Positions 55,862-64,000 of a stretch of DNA of 64,000 bases are shown here, in pieces; positions within the stretch are counted from its first letter, which is position 1, and every line of letters starts with the position of its first letter. This stretch comes from Lucinisca nassula. Lineage: Eukaryota > Mollusca > Bivalvia > Lucinida > Lucinidae. Location of the stretch: NCBI GenBank assembly GCA_963580285.1, contig OY757013.1:150675564-150739563 (forward strand), in the 5' to 3' direction. Made by a program: the position numbers and the translations under genes. The notes below the pieces were generated by a model. It saw only the letters and a list, made by a program, of their open reading frames with translations. It had not been told where the DNA came from and ran no database searches.

Positions 55862-56130
55862 AATATAGAAATAGGTAGGTATGCTAGATTTGAAAGGTCT
55901 GATCGCATATGTTCAAAATGCCCAATGGGTGTTTTAGGAGATGAAATACAGTTTATGCTAGAATGTCCTACTTTCCAGGCATCAAGATAACCTCCCATTA
56001 CAGTTGTGGTCAATAACTGTAGAAAATTTAACATGATGGGTAATTCTAATAAATATTTCTGGCTGTTAAATTGTGAAAATGACAAAATAATACAAGAACT
56101 AGCCAAATTTGTTCATATTAATTTAGACTA
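55862..56130 (+). pseudogene. LINE (layer 1): C-terminal Cys-rich domain and end
   Basis: The translation starts IEIGRYARFERSDRICSKC and continues VLGDEIQFMLECPTFQASR, a C..C..H/C-type domain common at the C-terminus of this LINE group. After a shift it reads NSNKYFWLLNCENDKIIQEL and AKFVHINLD before a stop at about 56129. It continues the sequence broken at 40185 (SSHKL). Confidence 0.82.
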
Positions 56131-56378
56131 GTATATACTTATTGAACTTACTTTTAAGAACATGATTGAATATTCCGCCTCGTGTGTGCAGGATAATGTA
56201 TGTTATCAAGTTGTTATATATGTATTGTACTCGCCTTGCAAAGTAATGTTTAAGGTAAAGAGAACGAGGATGCATTGGCAAATACATTCACAATTCCCAG
56301 TAATAGCATAATATGGTTCACATTGAAGAATATGCTACATATATGTGTCTTGCATGCTGATGATAACTCCTGTCATTT
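56131..56378. other. LINE 3' region or flank, unassigned
   Basis: No feature is recognised beyond possible LINE 3' UTR. Confidence 0.4.
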
Positions 56379-56507
56379 CACAATATGTTCTAGAAAGGGT
56401 TATCCTTCACACTGGTAAAGGCAAGCGCGCAGGATAAGGAACAAACACACCGGATAAGGAAATTTTTCCGCTCAGGATAAAAAAGAAAATGGCGGAATGG
56501 GTATCAC

Positions 56508-56747
56508 ATGTGCAGGTTTGTTGTTGTTCTAGATCTCGTGTTATGGTTACTAAGCAATACGGCTGCTCACATTAGCTTCACGGAAGACACATATTATTCA
56601 CAAATTTATATTCGATGGTCCGAAATCGACAGTTACATCCAGTCAAACGGAGAACCGGACACAGTGGAGCTACTCCACCGCGAAATCTCATTATTTTACA
56701 TGAAACACTCTTCTGGGAAGATGGCATGCACTTTTTGTTGGTTGTAG
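56508..56747 (+). pseudogene. Unidentified conserved frame in the left arm of the foldback element
   Basis: An 80-codon frame (FVVVLDLVLWLLSNTAAHIS, EISLFYMKHSSGKMACTF) is mirrored by 94 codons in the right arm (59350-59631, minus strand) with substitutions at few positions. An alternative frame in both arms encodes HPVKRRTGHSGATPPRNLII followed by GMHF, a C..H..CC cluster and KYDLRKI, which looks more protein-like. I do not recognise a family. It may be a remnant of an ancestral coding end duplicated into both arms. Confidence 0.35.
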
Positions 56748-57075
56748 ACATACACATGATAACTCGGATTGTTGCAAATGCGATTTAAGGAAAATTTGAA
56801 ATTAGAATGCTCACAATGAGAAATCCTAGTTCAATTTTCAATACAACGCCCACGGGCAAGGGAATGGGTACAACGCATATGATAAGACACAACATTTTCC
56901 GGGAAAAATGGTTGTTGTATGGTCGTAGCACTAGTAAATTTCCATCTCAGATTAGGTTTTCCGATATTAATAAATAGTCCTACATAGTTTAAAGCACCAA
57001 TTGTGACCTTTAGGAATCATCCAAAGTTTGTGTGAATTTTCTTGGCATGCGCATTGCTGTGGTTCTAGCAATATA

Positions 57076-58198
57076 ATCATCCCCCATGGAGATAGATGGA
57101 TTGGGTTCATCGCGATCATGAATTAGAGAAATGATGTATTTGTCCATGCAGTATTTCTGGTAGAAAATTGTATGCTTGTTCTTTTGACTGAAAATAAGGT
57201 AGATAATTTCGCCAAATTCGTGAGACATACCTATTACATGGTCATTAAAGGGCCTGATATGATTTGGCTTCTTTTTGACCCTCACTCAAATCCTCTTCAG
57301 TGTGCGACGTTTCACGTGCTAACAGGCTTCGATTATGGAAACATACACAGAAACGAGTTTTTTCGTCTTCAAGTATTTTCAGAATAACTTGACGATTGAT
57401 GTGTCTGTTTTGAGTTAATAAATTATGACGAAAATAGTAAGAAAAGTGTGATTAAAGTATTCGAAAGAAAAAGACAATAGAAAGTGCCCTTAGAAACCCG
57501 GTTTCAATTGGCGCATTAATATATCAGATACCACTGCTCATCGTTTGTACACTAAGTGAGTCGTATCTTGTTACCCCACCCACTTGCGTTATCATGGAGA
57601 TATACGAAAACTGAAAAATTACAGGATCAAAATGAAACAGGTATCAAATTATTCCTTGGTTTTTAACTAAGAAAATGAGTAATAGCAACATATATTTAGC
57701 TTTACTATGAACGGAGTTATGGCAATTTTATGTTGACATCTCTGACAATGACCAAAATTTAATTTATGAAAAAATAAACACAGAGGCCACCTTTCATTTT
57801 TTTTTATATTTTCACCACGTGTTAACATATCAAAACTTTATCTGTATACAAAATATAAAATATGTACAGGCAAGGCTAGGCTGTTATATTTTGAAAGCCA
57901 TAAAGGTGACAAATTTTGCAATTTTGGTCGAAATCAGCTGGGGGTAGGGGTAAAGTCATGGTAAAAACATACCTTATTTTTGAATGACCAGACCAAACAT
58001 TTTATTGATTTGTTTTTCTTTAAAGCTGTATCTTTTCATATAACTTCCTTTGGCTATCAGTCACCATACAACATTTATGAAACAAATATTCCGGTGGAGG
58101 GGGAGAGATGGGGGGGGGGGGGGGGGCGGGGAGGGCAGATATAATTGGATATCTTAACAGGCCCTTTGTACGCAGTTCGTCGTCGGATATAAGACAAA
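57076..58198. other. Unassigned centre of the foldback element
   Basis: No recognised domains. The short frame at 57172-57387 (FAKFVRHTYYMVIKGPDMIW) has no assigned homology. A run of 18 G lies near 58110. Confidence 0.4.
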
Positions 58199-58490
58199 TA
58201 TTGTTTGTTTGATTTGAGGTTTAACGTCCCCGTCAACACTGTAAAGGTCATTTTGGAGACGTTGCTTCCAATTTTGTGGGACTTTTACCCGACACTGAGA
58301 TGAAACGACATCGCAAGCCCAATGAAACCAATAGGGTTTATAAGCATGGGCGGGTCGACTCGCACCGCTTTGCCTGGGCAGGCTTAGATCCTCCAAGCAG
58401 TATACTAGTACTCGTGTGTGGGTCGATTTCAGCTCTGCGTGGAAGAATCATGCAGCCCATCTATTTCTTAAGCCCCGATGGGCAAGGCAA
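58199..58490 (-). mobile_element. SINE family A, copy 5, inside the foldback element
   Basis: Reverse orientation with an AAAC-rich tail at 58199-58215, GATTTGAGGTTTAACGTCCC, and the head ending at GCCCCGATGGGC. Confidence 0.8.
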
Positions 58491-58532
58491 CTATTAAAGT
58501 ATGTGCATGTATTGGTAACTGAATGATTATAC

Positions 58533-58845
58533 CGGCCTCGGTAGCTCAGTCGGATTCGCGTCTGCTGGTGATCAGGAGGGCACACGTTCGACACCTGCCG
58601 GGGTCGGCAACATTCTTTCGTGAAGATTGATCATGATACCTTTTCTACGGTCATTCTCTCCCTTCCGCAGATTCAAGAAGGGCAGTTGTCAGTTTCTGGC
58701 GAAAGAATGTACAGTGTACTGGTTAACCGCTTACGTATAAGCCGGCCCAGGAAAAGTATGGGTAGGTAAACTGACCGGCTCAAAAATGACCTAAAATAGT
58801 GTTGACAGTGCCGTTAAACTCTAAAACAAACAAACAAACAAACCA
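58533..58845 (+). mobile_element. tRNA-derived SINE family C, intact copy
   Basis: It runs from CCGGCCTCGGTAGCTCAGTC (A box) through ACACGTTCGACACC (B box-like) to GTGCCGTTAAACTCTAAAAC and four AAAC units. It serves as reference for the family. Confidence 0.85.
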
Positions 58846-59731
58846 AGAGGCATTACTGAAAACAAACCCCAAAAATGTAAATGTCAATTTGCACAGGACA
58901 TTATATTAGCCTTGCCAAGTTGTCCTACCCAATATATTTTTACGGACCACATTCTCCTTGGCCGAATTCTCCTAGGTCAAATCGTCCGGGCGAAATCGGC
59001 CATAGATTCATAGTGTATGGGTGTGTGCGTGTGTGTGTGTGTGGGGGGGGTTGGGGATGGAGTACATTGCTAGAACCAGAGCAATGCACATGCCAAGACA
59101 ATGCACAAAAACTTTGAACGTTTCCTTAAGATCACAATTGGTGCTTTAAACTATGTAGGACTAATTATTAATATCGAAAAACCTAATCTGAGATGGACAT
59201 TTCCTAGTGCTACGACCATACAACAACCATTTTACCCGGAAAATTTTGTGTCTTATCACATGCGTTGTACCCATTTCCTTGCCCGTGGGCGTTGTATTGA
59301 AAATTGAACTAGGATTTCTCAATGTGTGCCTTCTCATTTCAAATTTTCCTTAAATCGTATTTGCAACAATTCGATTTATCATGTGGCTGTCTACAACCAA
59401 CAAAAAAGTGCATGCCATCTTCCCAGAAGAGCGTTTCATGTAAAATAATGAGATTTCGCGGTGGAGTAGCTCCACTGTGTCCGGTTCTCCGTTTGACTGG
59501 ATGTAACTGTCGAATTCGGAACATCGAAGATAATTTTGTGAATAATATGTGTCTTCCGTGAAGCTAATGTGAGCAGCCGTATTGATTAGTAACCATAACA
59601 CGAGATCTAGAACAACAACAAACCTGCACATGTGATACCCATTCCGCCATTTTCTTTTTTATCCTGAGCGGAAAAATTTCCTTATCCGGTGTGTTTGTTC
59701 CTTACCCTGCGCGCTTGCCTTTACCAGTGTG

Positions 59732-60010
59732 CCTTTGGAAGCAAGGAATACACCACAGAACTGTAAAATATAGAGTGTACATGCTTTCTCTGCCGGACTA
59801 GCTAGTTTCGGCCAATTAGGCCTCATCAGTGACCCTCAAATATTTTCAAATTCCACCATGGAATCAATGATCCCAAAGGACAAGAAAATATAAACTACAC
59901 TATGACGCAGGGAGACTTTTTACGGCCGCCACATATTCCCAGACACCAGCTGTAGTGACGTTAAATATGTTCTAGAAAGGGTTATCCTTTGGAAGCAAGG
60001 AATATGTACC
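59732..60010 (+). mobile_element. MITE family E, copy that hosts the foldback insertion
   Basis: It begins CCTTTGGAAGCAAGGAATAC, contains AATTAGGCCTCATCAGTGAC and ends GACGTTAAATATGTTCTAGA, where a new unit starts. Its missing left edge (AATATGTTCTAGAAAGGGTT) is at 56379-56407. Confidence 0.65.
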
Positions 60011-61544
60011 ACAAGTAGATGTTATTATGTTTTCTGTTCCCCGGATGTGTCTATACTGGCGAAATATTTAGTGATGGGTATAAATGCAAGCACTCCATAA
60101 CAAGGGGGGGGGGGGGGGGTGTTGGGTACACAGTATGATGTGTGCACCAAATACGTTGGTCGAATAGGTTCTGGGGGATACTGGCAGTATGTTCTGGGCC
60201 ACTTTGTTCAGATGTTTTTGGAGGGCACCTTGTTAAGATGAATGCACCAGGGGAAACATATCTGGGGAATAGGTTGATAAAGGTTTATGAAAGACAACCT
60301 TTTCTATACTGAGCCAAAGTTATAACGCAACAGTGGTTTGTATTGATAATAAGAAGAATATTGAGCGTACATTCTAAGAATTGTCTATTTAATAACACTG
60401 GCCACTGTCCCAAGCATCCAGCCGCACTTTGGTTTTAACATTCTGTTTTGATCTGTTCAAGAAACAAACCATATTCTGGGGCTAGGGTGTTTCTTAAAAT
60501 GGAATCACATTGTGATTTTCAAGAACGCGGCATGTGACATGCATTCGTACAACTGAAACGAAGATCGTTTTCTGAGAATACTGCTGCGAATTTTTAGAGT
60601 AATGATTAGTTTTATTGTTAATCAATAGGTTTTCTTTATTTTTGATCACAGCGACGGCCTGTTTTCACCTTCCAGACAAGAAATTATGGAACTTTGGCAT
60701 AAAGGGTCCAGTCGGCAATTTTAGAATTGTTGAAGACAGTTCTGAGTCCTGATGCAATAATTCCACAGAATTTTGTTTTCTAACACCCAATAACAATACA
60801 GGGAGGTTCACAATGTTTTCATGTGAAAATCTCATCGTTGGAATTTGTTGTCAGTTTAATTTTCTATTGTGGTCTATGGAATGTTCAGTAAAAATGCCAA
60901 CGTGTCAGTCGTTTGAACTTCGACGTTAAATTTTGAGACAACGGGAAAGACAATTTTAAATCACACCATCTTTCCTTATTGGGCTATCATTTAAAAAAGT
61001 ATTATTGGAAATATTGGCATTCCAGATGTCTCTGGAAGCGCATGGAATCAAAATTACCATTTTGACCAATCAGATTCAACCTCCATGAACCGCGCTCTGT
61101 AAACTGAAATGAATGAAACCGAATCTTTAATTGGTGGTAGTTCAGCAACATATGTCATCCAGATTATCCTGCACCAGACATTACCACGAAAATTTAACCA
61201 TATCCGTGTTGCGTTATGTGTTTGGCTCAGTGTATTCCATATAGCTATTTTTTGTCTTGTTCTATGTTTTTGGCTTTCTTTTTATGATCTGTAATTTGGA
61301 ACTCTTTCCTAGATTATTCATTTGTCAGTACATTATGATGCATCTGTATATGCTCCTATGTGAGCCGAAAATGCAAAATAAATATCTTGTATCGTGTGCA
61401 GTCTTTCATCCTGCAAAACTGGAGTGTATGTATATTTACCGTCTGTGTCTCCTTTCTTTCCTTTCTTTCTTTCTACTGACACAGTTGGCCATTACAGCAG
61501 GTGTACATTACATAAACTCCAGGATTGCAGGATGAAAGCCTGTC
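60011..61544. other. Unassigned single-copy-looking sequence
   Basis: No internal repeats other than a run of 18 G near 60103 and a CTTTC microsatellite near 61444. Frames of 61 and 92 codons (61109, 61257) are hydrophobic but have no recognised domain. No gene is called. Confidence 0.5.
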
Positions 61545-61765
61545 CAGTAATCATGTGATTACTATAGGAATCTTTAACCTGCACAGGGGATAGTTCTGCC
61601 TGCATAGAGGGACCTCCAGTTAACGTCCCGATCCGAAGAACGGTGCACTTTTTGACATTCATCCCTGCAAATGATGCCAATGGAGCTGTGTTCGGACGCC
61701 GAAATTTTATCGCCGCTGCCGGGAATCGAACCCGGGGACCTCTGTCTGGATAGGACTGATGGCAA
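61545..61765 (-). mobile_element. tRNA-derived SINE family D, copy 3
   Basis: GCCGGGAATCGAACCCGGGG is a reversed B box. The body has ATTCATCCCTGCAAATGATG and TTAACGTCCCGATCCGAAG. Confidence 0.8.
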
Positions 61766-61779
61766 TCAAATCTTCTCAT

Positions 61780-63370
61780 TGAAGTTTCCCCCGCCTTTTC
61801 GAAGTAAAGCGAGGAGACATAGTATTCGGCTTTCCGTTGGGCGGGGTGCGTGGTGCGTGGTGCGGAGTTCCGAGCTTGTAGTAGACCTGTGGAGTTCCGA
61901 GCTTGTAGTAGGTACCTTGTGAGCGCAACTCCTCCTAGAGTTTTAAACAGATCCTTCTGAAAATTTACAGGTGTCTTTATCATAGTTTGAAGTTTTGCAT
62001 GTGCTTTTTTCAGAATCCTTGAAGTAATTGTTTTCACTTTTTTTCAGATTTTGAACTTAGACTTTTTTGCATTATTCCGAATTCATAGTAGGTACATTGT
62101 GAGCGCAACTCCTTCTACAGTTTAAACCGATCCTTCTGAAATTTTACACGTGTCTTTATCATGGTTTGAAGTTGTGCATATGCTTTTTTCAGAATTCTTT
62201 GATTATTTTTTTCTCATTTTTTTCACATTTTTAACTCAGAATTTTTTCATGCGTCAATTCTGAATTCATAGTAGGTACCTTGTGAGCGCAACTCCTCCTA
62301 CAGGTTTATACCGATCCTTTTGAAATTTTACACGTGTCTTTATCATGGTTCGAAGTTGTGAATATGCTTTTCTCAGAATTCTTTAATTAATATTCCCCGT
62401 CTTTTCGAAGAAAAGCGAGGGGACATAGTATTCGGCTTTGCGTGGTGCGTGGTTCAGAGCTTGTAGTAGGTACCTTGTGAGCGCAACTCCTCCTACACTT
62501 TTAAACTGATCCTTCTGAAATTTTATAGGTATCTTTATCATGGTTTGAAGTTGTGGATGTGCTTTTTTCAGAATCCTTGAATTAATTTTTTCACTTTTTA
62601 ACATGTTTAACTTAGACTTTTTGGCATGGTTCCGAATTCATAGTAGGTACCTTGTGAGCGCAACTCCTCTCCTACAGTTTTATACCGATCCTTCTGAAAT
62701 TTTACAGGTATCTTTTTATCAGGGTTTGAAGTTGTGCATATGCTTTATGCTTTTTTCAGTATTGTTTAATTTTTTTTTTTTTTTTTTTTTTTTCACTTTT
62801 TTTTTCACATTTTTAACTTAGACTTTTTTGCATGGTTCCGAATTCATAGTAGGTACCTTGTGAGCGCAACTCCTCCTACAGTTTTATACCGATTCTTATG
62901 AAATTTTACAGGTGTCTTTATCATGGTTTGAAGTTGTGTATATGCTTTTTTCAGAACTCTTTAATATTTTTTTTTCACTTTTTCACATTTTTAACTAAGA
63001 CTTTTTTTCATGCATCAATTCTATGAAAGAGTATTATGTAGTAGGTACCTTGTGAGCGCAACTCCTCCGACAGTTTAATACCAATCCTTCCAAAACTTAA
63101 TAGTTGCTTGAATTATGGTCTGAAGTTATGCATGTGCTTTTTACAGAATCTTAAAATTATTCTTTTCATTTTTTTCACATTTTTAACTTAGAGTTTTTTT
63201 TTGTGCATCTATAATAAGAAACTGGAAATGTAGTAGGTACATTGTGAGTGCAACTCCTCCTACAGTTTAAAACCGATCCTTCATAATCTTTACAGGTGAT
63301 TTGATCATGGTCTGAAAATGTGCATGTGCCTTTTTCAGAATCCTTTAATTATTTTTTTCACTTTCCGCGT
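61780..63370. repeat. Tandem array of about 190-bp units, eight copies
   Basis: TAGTAGGTACCTTGTGAGCG recurs near 61907, 62087, 62268, 62466, 62641, 62846, 63040 and 63231. Units contain CCGATCCTTCTGAAATTTTA, TTTATCATGGTTTGAAGTTG and a T-rich end. A GTCTTTTCGAAGAAAAGCGA foldback occurs at about 62400 and, degenerate, near 61793. It resembles the other array elements in design but not in unit sequence. Confidence 0.75.
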
Positions 63371-63504
63371 TAAGTGATACCAATGGTTGCCTAGTTAATT
63401 TACTTATTTTTAACAGCACAAATGAAAGTAAGGCGGGGGACATAAATTCTCTGTGGAATTTGCTTGTTGCATCTTGGTATCGTCAACCCGGCAGCTCTAC
63501 TTAA

Positions 63505-63600
63505 GACTTGTGTTTTTGTTTCTTTCCCTTTTGTGTCTCTGAAGGGAGCTGTGGGTTAATTGTATCGATTCCAGATCATTGGCCCCACTTCTACTTTTCA
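63505..63600 (+). mobile_element. Naiad-type 3' UTR fragment
   Basis: GTGTTTTTGTTTCTTTCCCT, GGGTTAATTGTATCGATTCC and CCACTTCTACTTTTC match the end of the reference UTR. Confidence 0.7.
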
Positions 63601-63712
63601 TTTGTTTCGAGAAAAACTCTACCTTGTCAGACATAAGGGTAAGAAACTCCCTTCGGTTCACGTCTTTGGTGATTTTAACTTTAGAGACGTATTTTGGCCG
63701 GAAAGACTAAGA
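63600..63712 (+). pseudogene. LINE endonuclease fragment
   Basis: The frame encodes KGKKLPSVHVFGDFNFRDVF followed by WPERL. GDFN plus W is the APE endonuclease core of CR1/Jockey-type LINEs. It is cut at 63712 by a reversed Helitron-like end. Confidence 0.75.
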
Positions 63713-63780
63713 CTAGAACTGTCAGAGGATCTGACTATAGCCCCGCTATAGCCCTGTCAGAGGAGAAAGACTCATGAATT
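63713..63780 (-). mobile_element. Helitron-like terminal fragment
   Basis: The reverse complement reads AGCGGGGCTATAGTCAGATC, then CTCTGACAGTTCTAG, matching the right end of 11992-12591. Confidence 0.65.
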
Positions 63781-63924
63781 AAAGATAAAGACTTGTGAGA
63801 GGGTTAAATCCCTAACAAGGTACCTACGCCTTATAGACTTTTCGCGTTATTAGATCTGAAAAACAGTCTAAGTTAAAAAATAGGTTTTGGATAATGAAAA
63901 AAGCACATGCACATCTTCAGACCT

Positions 63925-64000
63925 ATATGATTTGTTTGTTTGTTTTGGAGTTTTACGGCCCAGTCAACACTATTTAGGTCATTTTTGAGCCGGTCAATTT
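63925..64000 (-). mobile_element. SINE family C, partial at window end
   Basis: GTTTGTTTGTTTTGGAGTTT and TTTTTGAGCCGGTCAATTT are the reversed tail and body of the family. Confidence 0.75.

Larger units (their letters stand above)
56408..59731. mobile_element. 3.3-kb foldback DNA transposon with about 670-bp arms, CCTT duplication
   Basis: The ends are CACACTGGTAAAGGCAAGCG and its complement, flanked by CCTT (56404-56407) and CCTT (59732-59735). Removing the element restores a MITE E sequence (GGGTTATCCTTTGGAAGC). The inverted arms extend over about 56408-57075 and 59062-59731. Each begins with GGATAA motifs spaced about 20 bp. CAC termini with a 4-bp duplication fit Chapaev-type (CACTA-like) elements, a tentative assignment. 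The centre includes two SINEs and otherwise anonymous sequence, and no DDE transposase was recognised. Confidence 0.75.

Overview
The window is animal nuclear DNA, most likely from a marine bivalve (clam-like) mollusc. It carries one spliced host gene, five tRNA-related SINE families, several palindromic MITE families, many tandem-repeat elements rich in AGGTCA, and old and young retroelements. There are no operons, no bacterial genes and no CRISPR arrays. Codon usage and splice sites (GT..AG) are metazoan.

Host gene: five exons on the + strand (7848-18362) encode the C-terminal IBR, REP and RING2 part of the E3 ubiquitin ligase parkin (prkn), ending in a stop at 18360-18362. Exon lengths are 62, 138, 81, 118 and 104 bp (to the stop). 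The UBL, RING0 and RING1 exons were not found and probably lie upstream of the window. Introns are packed with MITEs, SINEs and Helitron-like tandem arrays. Upstream of the first exon, a 6.5-kb element with inverted termini and an ATAC target duplication (630-7117) sits inside a 30-bp minisatellite.

Downstream, 18.4-34.4 kb is a repeat field: tandem repeats, MITEs, SINEs, LINE fragments, a Penelope-like 3' end (27.6-28.4 kb) and long arrays of about 155-168 bp units (23.8-25.1, 29.0-33.3 kb).

The centrepiece is a three-layer nest from 34.4 to 56.1 kb. Layer 1 is a decayed LINE (APE endonuclease, RT, C-terminal Cys-rich domain) whose coding sequence is cut at about 40185 and resumes at about 55862. 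Layer 2, filling that gap, is a tail-to-tail composite of Penelope-like elements of the permuted Naiad type: an N-terminal GIY-YIG endonuclease, a CxC linker, then RT. These have in-frame TGA codons, three of them at sites where I expect cysteine. Layer 3, inside the first Naiad copy, is a 10.6-kb Ty3/gypsy element on the minus strand (42643-53208). It has 2.56-kb LTRs, a CATGG target duplication, a tRNA-Leu primer site, a SCAN-like Gag and the unusual Gmr1-type order with integrase before reverse transcriptase. Its LTRs are about 99.4% identical by my count, and its two frame breaks both lie in homopolymer runs, so it may be young and possibly intact in the animal.

The right end (56.4-64 kb) holds a 3.3-kb foldback transposon with about 670-bp arms and a CCTT target duplication, an anonymous 1.5-kb stretch, a tandem array of about 190-bp units, and small SINE, LINE and Naiad fragments. 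Apart from parkin no host protein-coding gene could be supported. All boundaries were read by eye and those of repeats are approximate.
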